From: Hymenobacter aranciens
GTDB taxonomy: Bacteria > Bacteroidota > Bacteroidia > Cytophagales > Hymenobacteraceae
Direction of reading: 5' to 3'
Length of the DNA: 64,000 nucleotides
NCBI RefSeq assembly: GCF_030580865.1
Contig: NZ_JAUQSY010000001.1
Coordinates: forward strand, 186,001 to 250,000
The stretch's first letter is position 1. Every line of letters starts with the position of its first letter. Shown here piece by piece: positions 17,139 through 24,174 of this stretch. The position numbers were made by a program, and so were the translations under genes. Under the pieces are notes generated by a model. That model did no database searches and was not told the DNA's origin. It saw only the letters and a list, made by a program, of their open reading frames with translations.

Positions 17139-17600
17139 ATGAAAAAACTTCTGTACCTGCTACCGCTGGCCGTGCTGCTGGTCGATTGCAAAAAAGACGA
17201 AACCATTGAGCCTCTGGAGCTGACCAACAAGCGCTGGCGCCTGGCTGACCTCACCGTGGCCCCCGAGGCTGTGCCCGTGCCGGTGAATGTGTATAACGAC
17301 TACATTCAGGCCTGCAGCAAGGATGATTACATGTTCTACAGCAACGATAGCACCGTGATTTACGATGATGGGGTGCTGCACTGCGACCCCAACCAGCCCC
17401 AGCAGATTTCCGGCGTGTGGCGCTTCCGCGAAAACAATACCCGCCTGCTGATGGAAGGCTACAAGATTGCCGGTGTGCCCGTGAACGAGGTGAACGTCAT
17501 CTCGCTGTCGTCGCGCAAAATGGTCATCAGCTACCGCTATACCGACCTGACGCAGGTGCCCACGCCGGTAATTGCCACCGGTACGCTCGTTACTTTCTAA
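17139..17600 (+). CDS. Small lipoprotein, lipocalin-like paralogue 3 (divergent)
   Basis: A 153-residue product with a signal peptide and putative lipobox LLVDC; Asp just before the Cys is unusual, so lipidation is less certain than for the others. It keeps LTNKRWRLADL, CSKDDYMFYSNDSTVIYDDG, HCDPNQP and SGVWRFRENNTRLL, the family signature, but is the most divergent copy. It has its own strong terminator. Function unknown. Confidence 0.75.
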   Translation: MKKLLYLLPLAVLLVDCKKDETIEPLELTNKRWRLADLTVAPEAVPVPVNVYNDYIQACSKDDYMFYSNDSTVIYDDGVLHCDPNQPQQISGVWRFRENNTRLLMEGYKIAGVPVNEVNVISLSSRKMVISYRYTDLTQVPTPVIATGTLVTF

Positions 17601-17619
17601 ACGGCTTGCACTTATTCAG

Positions 17620-17650
17620 AAGGCCGCCCCAGCAAGGGGCGGCCTTTTTT
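17620..17650 (+). terminator. Terminator of lipoprotein paralogue 3
   Basis: AAGGCCGCCCC, short loop, GGGGCGGCCTT, T run. Confidence 0.88.
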
Positions 17651-17706
17651 GGGTTGGCTGGTTGAAAATCAGTTGAAATAAGGCGAGGATAGTAAAGGTT
17701 AGTCAC

Positions 17707-17714
17707 TACATTTG
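17707..17714 (+). promoter_or_regulatory. Candidate -7 element for lipoprotein paralogue 4
   Basis: TACATTTG, 55 bases before the ATG. No TTG at the ideal distance upstream was found. Confidence 0.4.
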
Positions 17715-17769
17715 CAGGGTCCGGCCGTGGGGCCGGATGTAAAAAAACATTCTCTACTTCCTCGTTACG

Positions 17770-18276
17770 ATGACTAAAATCTCTACTTGTCTGGTGGCTT
17801 TGTCGCTGGGGCTATTGCTGGCCAGCTGCGGCGGCAGCGGCAACTCGAATCCTACCCCCTCCGTTTCGCCCCGTACGCAGCTGCTGACTACACCCAAATG
17901 GCGTATCTCCGGCATCAGCCAGGCGCTGACATTCAACGGTCAAACCATTACGACGAATGCCTATGCAGGCGTCAGCAGCTGCCGTAAAGACGACTTCGGC
18001 AAGTTCAACGTTGACAAAACCGTGGTGACCGATGAGGGCGCTACCAAGTGCTCGAGCTCAGCGCCGCAAAGCAAGACCGGCACTTGGTCGTTCAATACGG
18101 CCGAAACGGAAATCACGGTGGTCGACCCGAACCCGACACCCGGCAGCATCGGCAATGCGACGGCCGAAATCCTGCAGATGACCGCGACCAATATGCAGCT
18201 GCGCACCACCACTACCCAAACCCAGGCGGGCTACCCCATTACGGTGGTGCTGACGACAGATTATATTGCGCTTTAG
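17770..18276 (+). CDS. Small lipoprotein, lipocalin-like paralogue 4
   Basis: A 168-residue lipoprotein (lipobox LLASC, Gly/Ser-rich linker). It keeps LLTTPKWRISG, CRKDDFGKFNVDKTVVTDEG, TKCSSS and TGTWSFNTAETEI. It is closest to paralogue 2 in the DEGA-x-KC stretch. It is the last of the tandem set and converges on ypdA. Function unknown; the array probably arose by tandem duplication followed by divergence. Confidence 0.78.
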   Translation: MTKISTCLVALSLGLLLASCGGSGNSNPTPSVSPRTQLLTTPKWRISGISQALTFNGQTITTNAYAGVSSCRKDDFGKFNVDKTVVTDEGATKCSSSAPQSKTGTWSFNTAETEITVVDPNPTPGSIGNATAEILQMTATNMQLRTTTTQTQAGYPITVVLTTDYIAL

Positions 18277-18352
18277 GTAATTACACCTTGTCGATTGCAG
18301 CCGCTTGGCGTAGCGGGCCGGAATGCGGTAAAAAGCATCCTGGCCTACTACT

Positions 18353-19327
18353 TCAGGCGGCTGTGGCTTTGGTAGTACCCAGGTATTGCGCAATCAATTG
18401 CGCATGGTGCCGGCCATTCTCGATAAACCAGCGGCTGGTGGCCCGCCCACCGCACACCGTGCCCGCCACAAACAGCCCGGGCCGCGTGGTCTGGTGCGTG
18501 GCCGGGTCAAATAAGGGCGCCCGCGCCTCGTCATTTGGGTCGGGTTCGATGCCGAGGCGGCCAAGCAGCGCCTCATCGGGGACGTAGCCGGTGAGGGCAT
18601 ACACAAAGTCGGCCGGGGCGCTGCCCGAGCCCTCGGGCGTGGTAAAATGCACCGCTGTGGGCGTGATTTCTGTGAGTTGCACGTTGAAATGCGCCGTGAT
18701 GCGGCCTTCGGCAATGCGGTTGACAAGGTCGGGTCGAATCCAGTATTTCACGGACTGGCTGATTTCGGGGCCACGCACGAGCAGCGTCACCTGTGCTCCG
18801 GCGCGGGTGAGGGCTAAGGCCGCCTTGGCCGCTGAATTCTTGGCACCGATGACTACAATTGGCTGCCGGGAATGGTGGTAAGGCTCTTTATAGTAGTGGC
18901 TAACATGCGGCAGGTCTTCGCCGGGCACGTTCAGGAAAATGGGTAAATCGTAGAAGCCAGTGGCTACCACCACATTCTTCGCGGCGTACTCACCGCGGTC
19001 GGTTTGAACCAGGAAATTTCCCTGCTCACCGCTGAGGCTGACGACCTTTTCGTGCAGATGCACTGTCAGATTCTCAGCGCGAGCCACGCGCTGGTAATAG
19101 TCCAGCGCATCTTCGCGCAGGGGCTTGTAGTGGCTGGTGGGGAAAGGGTAGCCGCCGATTTCGAGCAGTTCGGGCGTGGAGAAAAACTCCATGTTGGTGG
19201 GGTAACCGATGAGGGAGTTCACCAGCGCGCCCTTCTCCACAATGGCCACCTGCAGGCCCCGCCGTTGAATTTCGAGGGCGCAGGCCAGCCCCACCGGGCC
19301 GGCTCCAATAACGAGAGCATCAAGCAT
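18353..19327 (-). CDS. ypdA: YpdA family bacillithiol-disulfide reductase-like flavoprotein
   Basis: A 324-residue FAD/NADPH enzyme. The FAD-binding motif is VIGAGPVGLA (residues 6-15), a second Rossmann motif is VVIGAKNSAAKAAL, and the YpdA-specific segments YPTNMEFFSTPELLEIG and HYYKEPYHH are present. No CxxC redox pair is found, as expected for YpdA, which reduces the oxidised form of a low-molecular-weight thiol (bacillithiol in Firmicutes). It implies a bacillithiol-like thiol in this organism (inference). It lies downstream of htpG on the same strand, separated by a terminator. Confidence 0.88.
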   Translation of the reverse strand: MLDALVIGAGPVGLACALEIQRRGLQVAIVEKGALVNSLIGYPTNMEFFSTPELLEIGGYPFPTSHYKPLREDALDYYQRVARAENLTVHLHEKVVSLSGEQGNFLVQTDRGEYAAKNVVVATGFYDLPIFLNVPGEDLPHVSHYYKEPYHHSRQPIVVIGAKNSAAKAALALTRAGAQVTLLVRGPEISQSVKYWIRPDLVNRIAEGRITAHFNVQLTEITPTAVHFTTPEGSGSAPADFVYALTGYVPDEALLGRLGIEPDPNDEARAPLFDPATHQTTRPGLFVAGTVCGGRATSRWFIENGRHHAQLIAQYLGTTKATAA

Positions 19328-19377
19328 AAATCGAAGTAAAAGAGCAAGTAGAACAGCAACTTTAACGAGAAGTTTCG

Positions 19378-19417
19378 CAAAAAGAAGGCCCGCCAGTCAG
19401 CGACTAGCGGGCCTTCT
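19378..19417 (-). terminator. Terminator of htpG
   Basis: On the minus strand, AGAAGGCCCGC pairs with GCGGGCCTTCT around a 12-base loop, followed by TTTTT. Confidence 0.85.
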
Positions 19418-19436
19418 AAGCATTATTCAAGCTGAA

Positions 19437-21266
19437 TTACAGCAGTTCCGTGCTGCGCTTTACGAACTGCGTCAGCGCTTCGCCTTTCAGCATGCCCTGG
19501 GCCAGTAGAGCCAGGTCGAAGGCTTGCTTGGCGAGCTTTTCGCCGCCGTCGGCCAGGATTTTCTGCACCAGCGGGTGGTTGGCGTTCACGGTCACGTCGA
19601 ACGAGTCGGGGAAGGCGCCGAACATCTGCATGCCGCCGCCCCCGCCGGTGCGCTGCATGTCTTTCATGCGGCGCATGAATTCGTTTTGGGTGATGAGTAC
19701 CGGGGCGTCCTGCGGACTCAAGGCCGTCACTTTCACGTGCATGGCATCGTTGGCGATGGCCGTTTTGAAGGTGTCGCTCAGTTTAGTTTGCTCGTCTTCC
19801 GAGAGCACGCTTTCGGTGGTTTCGTCCTTCTCGATGAGATGGCTCACCGGGGCGGCATCCACGCGCTTGAAGCTGGTTTTCTCCACTTTCTGCTCCAGCT
19901 GTCCCACAAAATGCGGGTCGAGTACCTGATCGAAAAGCAGCACGTCGTAGCCGCGCTCTTTGGCGGCGGCCACGTAGCCGTGCTGGGCCTCGGCGTCGTT
20001 GGTGTAAAGCACCACCGTGGTGTCGTTCTTGTCCTTCTGGTTGGTCTGAACGTGCTCGGTGTACTCGTTGATGGTGAAGAGCTTCTCGTCGGTGTTTTGC
20101 AGCAGGGCAAAGTCCTTGGCCTTGTCGTAAAACTTCTCGTCGCTCAGCATGCCGTACTTCACGAACATGCCGATGTCGCCCCACTTCTCCTCGTAGCCGG
20201 CGCGGTCCTGCTTGAAGAGGCTGCTCAGCTTATCGGCTACTTTCTTGGTAATGTAAGTGTTGATTTTCTTCACCGCCGCATCGGCCTGCAGGAACGAGCG
20301 ACTCACGTTCAGCGGAATATCCGGCGAGTCAATCACACCGTGCAGCAGCATCAGGAACTCGGGCACCACGTCCTTCACCTCGTCGGTAATGAACACCTGC
20401 CGCGAGTAGAGCTGAATTTTGTTGCGCTGCAGCTGTAGCTCGTCCTTCACCTTCGGGAAATACAGAATACCCGTGAGGTTGAAGGGATAATCCACGTTGA
20501 GGTGAATCCAGAACAGCGGCTCATCGAGGCTCAAGGGATAGAGCTCGTGATAGAATTTCTTGTAGTCCTCGTCGCTCAGCTCCGAGGGCTGCTTGGTCCA
20601 GATGGGGTCGGTGTTGTTGATTACTTCGCCCTCGAACTCAATCGTTACCGGCAGGAATTTACAGTACTTGGTGAGGATGCCGCGCAGGCGTGTCTCGTCC
20701 AGGAATTCATCGGAGTCGTCGGCTACGTGCAGCACCACGTCGGTGCCGCGCTCGGCTTTTTCGTGCTCGCCGGTGGGCTCATCGAGGCTAAATTCGGTGC
20801 TGCCGTCGCACACCCAATGGGCGGTGGCGCTACCTTCTTTATAGGATTTCGACCAGATTTCGACTTCCTTAGCGACCATGAAGGCGGAGTAGAAACCCAG
20901 GCCAAACTGCCCGATAATCTGGTCTTTGGCGTTGGCGTCGGTTTCTTTGTACTTCTCCACGAACTCGGTCGCGCCGGAGAAGGCAATCTGGTTGATGTAC
21001 TTCTTGATTTCCTCGGCCGTCATGCCCAGGCCGCGGTCCGAGATGGTGATTTTGCGGGCTTCCTTGTCCACGGTCACGCGCACTTTCAGCTCGCCCAGCT
21101 CGCCCGTGAACTCGCCTTGGCGGGCCAGGCTCTGCAGCTTTTGGGTGGCATCGACGGCATTGGATACCAGCTCGCGCAGGAAAATCTCGTGGTCCGAGTA
21201 CAGGAACTTCTTGATAATCGGGAAGATGTTCTCGGTATGAATGGAAATAGAACCAGTCTCTTTCAT
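19437..21266 (-). CDS. htpG: Chaperone HtpG (Hsp90)
   Basis: A 609-residue ATP-dependent Hsp90 chaperone of the cytoplasm. The GHKL ATPase domain contains ELVSNAVDA (the magnesium-binding Asn), ITISDRGLGMT and GQFGLGFYSAFMV. The middle domain has the catalytic Arg region (NVSRSFLQ). The C-terminal dimerisation domain completes the length. The frame opens three codons earlier at a TTG, but the ATG at 21266 begins the family N-terminus MKETGSISIHTENI. Heat-shock control is likely, but no clear operator was seen. Confidence 0.97.
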   Translation of the reverse strand: MKETGSISIHTENIFPIIKKFLYSDHEIFLRELVSNAVDATQKLQSLARQGEFTGELGELKVRVTVDKEARKITISDRGLGMTAEEIKKYINQIAFSGATEFVEKYKETDANAKDQIIGQFGLGFYSAFMVAKEVEIWSKSYKEGSATAHWVCDGSTEFSLDEPTGEHEKAERGTDVVLHVADDSDEFLDETRLRGILTKYCKFLPVTIEFEGEVINNTDPIWTKQPSELSDEDYKKFYHELYPLSLDEPLFWIHLNVDYPFNLTGILYFPKVKDELQLQRNKIQLYSRQVFITDEVKDVVPEFLMLLHGVIDSPDIPLNVSRSFLQADAAVKKINTYITKKVADKLSSLFKQDRAGYEEKWGDIGMFVKYGMLSDEKFYDKAKDFALLQNTDEKLFTINEYTEHVQTNQKDKNDTTVVLYTNDAEAQHGYVAAAKERGYDVLLFDQVLDPHFVGQLEQKVEKTSFKRVDAAPVSHLIEKDETTESVLSEDEQTKLSDTFKTAIANDAMHVKVTALSPQDAPVLITQNEFMRRMKDMQRTGGGGGMQMFGAFPDSFDVTVNANHPLVQKILADGGEKLAKQAFDLALLAQGMLKGEALTQFVKRSTELL

Positions 21267-21403
21267 GAGTAGCAAAGGCGAAAATGTGACAATAAATAGC
21301 TGGCTGCGCTAACGGCAGCCTGGCTACGCGGCCTGGTCAAAGGCTGTTCCAAGGACAGTTAGCTGCCATGATGACAGCGAAAAAACGTGACGCAGGGGCT
21401 GGA

Positions 21404-21865
21404 TTACTGCAATTCTGGCTGGCTGATGACAGCTTCCCACTCGGCCAGTAAGGCCGGTAACTGGGGCGAGTCGTGCGTCAGCCAGCGCAGGGCCGCGCGC
21501 GGCTGCTCAAAAAACTGCACGTCGAACCGGATAAACGGCCGGGCCAGCGCCAGTAGCGAGTCGATAGCGGCTTGGTGATACACCCGCTCGGGCTTGATGG
21601 TAAACACGACCTGCTGCAAGGGCAGCTGAAAAACCTCCGGCAGCCAGTGAAGGCCCAGCCAGATTTGGTCGTAGGCCGACAAATCGGGCAGCGTATCCAT
21701 CTCCAGCAGGCAGTTTTGCACCCGCAGCCGCTGCGCCAGCCCCGCCAGCTGCATTGAGCCCACGCGAAACGACTGCAAGCCGGCGCCCCCGGTCCAAGCC
21801 ACGCGCAGCAGGCTCAGCGGGGCATCGTGTTGCAGGCGGACGTCGGGAATAGCGTTAAGCAGCAT
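21404..21865 (-). CDS. Hypothetical protein, possibly STAS/SpoIIAA-like fold
   Basis: A 153-residue soluble protein of unknown function. The layout (N-terminal strand pair LLRVAWTGGAG, a helix, LLEMDTLPDLSAYDQIWLG, then VVFTIKPERVYHQAAIDSLL and FDVQFFEQPRAALRWLT) resembles the short single-domain proteins common in Hymenobacter that carry a degenerate STAS/SpoIIAA-like fold. The final segment, in which a residue pair precedes an A-x-x-WL helix, is typical. It is the last gene of the leftward group after the Fur-family regulator, and co-transcription is possible. Confidence 0.55.
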   Translation of the reverse strand: MLLNAIPDVRLQHDAPLSLLRVAWTGGAGLQSFRVGSMQLAGLAQRLRVQNCLLEMDTLPDLSAYDQIWLGLHWLPEVFQLPLQQVVFTIKPERVYHQAAIDSLLALARPFIRFDVQFFEQPRAALRWLTHDSPQLPALLAEWEAVISQPELQ

Positions 21866-21942
21866 AAAGCTCGGCAGTAACCGGTGCTTCTAACGGCAAA
21901 AAGCGTGCAAAAGTATATTTTCTATTTGCCCGCCAAGGTTAG

Positions 21943-22374
21943 TCAGCTCTGGCAAAACTGGCAGGTGCCCGACAGCAAGTAGTCCTTCCGCTCGGCCTGA
22001 AAACCACCCGGCAGCGTCACCGTCGGAATAGCTACCTGATTGAGACAGTAGGTGTGGGCGCACTTGCCGCACTTGAAATGCACGTGGTTGTCGAAGTGCG
22101 CCGTGGCCGTGCATTCGATAGAGCAGGCCGCGTAGCGCAGCACGTCCGAGTCGTCAATAACCCGATGAATCAAACCGCTCTGCTCAAAGCTCTTGAGCGT
22201 GCGGTAGAGCGTGATGCGGTCGGTGCCCACGCCGATTTCCTGCTCAATCTCGGCACCGGTGAGGGCGTAGCCCCGGCCAGCCACCGTTTGCAGCACGGCG
22301 CGGCGCACCGGCGTAGTGCGCAGGCCATGGCGGGCCAGGGTTTGGGTGAGGCGGTCGGTAGGAGCGGCGGGCAT
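21943..22374 (-). CDS. Fur family transcriptional regulator (candidate Zur)
   Basis: The 143-residue repressor has an N-terminal winged helix (residues about 8-85; LRTTPVRRAVLQ and TDRITLYRTLKSFEQSGLI) and a metal-binding dimer domain with HFDNHVHFKCGKCAHTYC and a C-terminal C-x-x-C (GTCQFCQS), the structural zinc site. Its neighbours are a zinc-type TonB receptor with a His-rich protein, which favours Zur over Fur or PerR (inference). The -7 element sits directly before the ATG. It reads in the same direction as the reductase-like gene upstream and probably shares its dyad-controlled promoter too. Confidence 0.85.
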   Translation of the reverse strand: MPAAPTDRLTQTLARHGLRTTPVRRAVLQTVAGRGYALTGAEIEQEIGVGTDRITLYRTLKSFEQSGLIHRVIDDSDVLRYAACSIECTATAHFDNHVHFKCGKCAHTYCLNQVAIPTVTLPGGFQAERKDYLLSGTCQFCQS

Positions 22375-22378
22375 GGGT

Positions 22379-22386
22379 CAAATTTA
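22379..22386 (-). promoter_or_regulatory. -7 element of the Fur-family gene, 4 bases before the ATG
   Basis: The minus strand reads TAAATTTG, ACCC, ATG. It gives the regulator a private promoter in addition to readthrough from the gene upstream. Confidence 0.5.
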
Positions 22387-22443
22387 CAACCGCCCTGCTT
22401 TAGGCAGGCTCGTTGCTGCCACCATAACCAATTGCCCGCGTCG

Positions 22444-23367
22444 TTAGTGCGCCCCGAAAATCAACTCCCGGCTGATGGCAGCGCCGGCCATATTCCCCGC
22501 CGCAATAGCCTGCGCCAATTGACTCACCGGGGTGCAATTATCGCCGGCCGCATACACGCCGGGCACCGATGTGCGGTACTGCGCATCGACCTGCAGCAAA
22601 GGTGCTTGCCGGGCCGGCGCGCAGCCCAACTGCGCCGGTAGCTCCGAGGCTTGGTGCAGCGGCAGGCGGGCGTAAAGCACCGGCAATGGGTGGCGGCGGC
22701 CGTCGGCCAGGTGCAGGGCGCGCAGCTGGCCATGCTCGTGCTCCAGGGCCGCGATGGGCGTTTCGTCCAGCGCAATGTTCTGCTCTGCTAGCTGCTGCCG
22801 CAGGTCGTCGCCGAAAGTAGCAGGGCCGTTGGTGAAGATGGTCAGGTCGCGGGTCCAGTTGGGTAGCAAAGTCGCCAGGTGGTGAGCGTCTTCGCCGTTT
22901 ACCCAGGCACCGGTAGGCTGGTCGGCCACTTCGTAGCCGTGGCAGTAGGGGCAGTGAATGACCGACTTGCCCCAGCATTCGGCGAAGCCGGGCACGGCGG
23001 GTAGCTCGTCGCGCAGGCCGGTGGCCAGTAGCAGGTAGCGCGCCTGTAGCGGGCCGTGCTGCTGCGTGTTTAGCTCGAAGGAGCCGCCGGGTAATTTCCG
23101 GGCCGCCGTAACCTGGTCCGTCAGCAGCTGCACGGTGGGGTAGTAGGCCAGATTTTGCCGGGCGCGGGCAGCCAGGGCGGCGGGTGCTTCGCCGTCGTTA
23201 AGCAGCAGGTTGTGGGCGTGCGGGGTAAAGTGGTTGCGCGGCAGGCCGCCGTCGATAACTAAAACCTGGCGGCGGGCGCGGCCCAGGCTCATGGCGGCGC
23301 TCAAGCCGGCGTAGCTGCCGCCAATGATGATAACTTCGTAGGGTCGGGAAGGAGTTGGAGCAGGCAT
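22444..23367 (-). CDS. Thioredoxin reductase-like FAD/NAD(P) oxidoreductase
   Basis: The 307-residue flavoprotein has the FAD motif IIIGGSYAGLSAA near residue 13, the redox pair in HCPYCHGYE near residue 140, and the second FAD contact VPGVYAAGDN near residue 270. The Cys-Pro-Tyr-Cys-His-Gly wording is that of the short TrxR-like family often found beside metal or thiol regulators, rather than of canonical TrxB (CATC-DG). It is the first gene behind the two GCAAC-N3-GTTGC dyads and precedes the Fur-family regulator by 69 bases. Partner and substrate unknown. Confidence 0.85.
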   Translation of the reverse strand: MPAPTPSRPYEVIIIGGSYAGLSAAMSLGRARRQVLVIDGGLPRNHFTPHAHNLLLNDGEAPAALAARARQNLAYYPTVQLLTDQVTAARKLPGGSFELNTQQHGPLQARYLLLATGLRDELPAVPGFAECWGKSVIHCPYCHGYEVADQPTGAWVNGEDAHHLATLLPNWTRDLTIFTNGPATFGDDLRQQLAEQNIALDETPIAALEHEHGQLRALHLADGRRHPLPVLYARLPLHQASELPAQLGCAPARQAPLLQVDAQYRTSVPGVYAAGDNCTPVSQLAQAIAAGNMAGAAISRELIFGAH

Positions 23368-23388
23368 AAATACAAACAGGAATTAAAA

Positions 23389-23401
23389 GCAACATTGTTG
23401 C
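23389..23401. promoter_or_regulatory. Dyad operator 1 (GCAAC-ATT-GTTGC)
   Basis: A perfect 5-3-5 dyad, GCAACATTGTTGC, at the likely transcription start of the leftward operon, touching the -7 element. It forms a pair with the dyad at 23423, centre to centre 34 bp. Its size and symmetry fit a Fur-family dimer (inference). Confidence 0.65.
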
Positions 23402-23429
23402 AAAATTAGTAAAATTGCTTTTGCAACAA
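23401..23429 (-). promoter_or_regulatory. Leftward promoter of the reductase-like / Fur-family genes
   Basis: On the minus strand TTG (23429-23427), an 18-base gap, then TAATTTTG (23408-23401). The -33 lies inside dyad 2 and the -7 abuts dyad 1, so a bound repressor would block both elements. Confidence 0.6.
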
Positions 23430-23435
23430 GGTTGC
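23423..23435. promoter_or_regulatory. Dyad operator 2 (GCAAC-AAG-GTTGC)
   Basis: The second perfect GCAAC-N3-GTTGC dyad, covering the -33 element of the leftward promoter. In addition, the outer sequences TTGTTGCAAAA (23395-23405) and TTTTGCAACAA (23419-23429) form an 11-bp inverted repeat linking the two sites. Confidence 0.65.
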
Positions 23436-23567
23436 GCTAGTGTTTTGTTGGAAGATAAATCGGCAATCTGCTGACTCCAAACACGGTTATCATTGCAGAA
23501 AAACTCTCCAGACCAACTGCAGCCGACGCCACTCCCCGTGAACCATTCGCAATAATGCTGCATTGCC

Positions 23568-23575
23568 TACCTTTG
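23568..23575 (+). promoter_or_regulatory. Rightward -7 element for the His-rich protein / TonB receptor operon
   Basis: TACCTTTG, an exact consensus, about 65 bases before the non-ATG start of the His-rich gene. It lies about 130 bp from the dyads, so direct repression from them is uncertain. Confidence 0.45.
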
Positions 23576-23638
23576 TCGGACCGCCTAACCTCCGGCTGGG
23601 TCGCCGCGTAAGCTGGCTGCCGTATTGTACTTCTTCGC

Positions 23639-23995
23639 TTGCCCGTGCTGCTTCGCCGCCAATTATTCGCCGTTTTCCTGCTGCTCTGCTTCGTGCGGGT
23701 GCTGCTGCCGGAGGCGTCGCTATTGGCATTACACCCGCACCAGCACACCGAAGAGGAGCCCACGCATCAGGCTGCTTTTGGCACCACCAAGGGCAAGGCG
23801 CTGCTGAGCAAGCAGCACAAGCACTGCCACGAAGAGCAACTCTTCAATGCGCCATTCCAGCCCAGCGCGCCGCTGCTTTTTGTGGCGCCGCAGCCGCGGG
23901 CAGTGGTGGGCATTCTGAAGCCTTTCGCGGCTTCGGTGTGGGCCGAGGCGACGGAGGCGCAGCGCTGCCTGCGAGGGCCACCGGCGGGGGCGTAG
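23639..23995 (+). CDS. His-rich small exported protein upstream of the TonB receptor
   Basis: A 118-residue product starting at TTG (23639), or possibly GTG at 23645; no ATG is available. A hydrophobic N-terminal segment (FAVFLLLCFVRVLL) is followed by two metal-ligand clusters, HPHQHTEEEPTH and KQHKHCHEE, then FNAPFQP. Small His-rich proteins in front of ZnuD-like TonB receptors are a recurring Bacteroidota arrangement, and a role in zinc capture or handover is likely (inference). The C-terminal 40 residues are low in recognisable features. Confidence 0.65.
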   Translation: MPVLLRRQLFAVFLLLCFVRVLLPEASLLALHPHQHTEEEPTHQAAFGTTKGKALLSKQHKHCHEEQLFNAPFQPSAPLLFVAPQPRAVVGILKPFAASVWAEATEAQRCLRGPPAGA

Positions 23996-24174
23996 ATTTT
24001 CGGTAGTCAGCAAGAGGCTGCAGTAGAGGGGCGCATCCGTTGGGATGGCGTTTCAGTATAGCTGCTTGTTCCTCTTGCTGAGCTGTCTTAGTAAGCCGGG
24101 TCGAGTATTTCGGCGGCTTCATTCAGGCCCAATGCGCTACGGCGCTGGGCTATTCCTCTCCAATTTTCTTGTCA

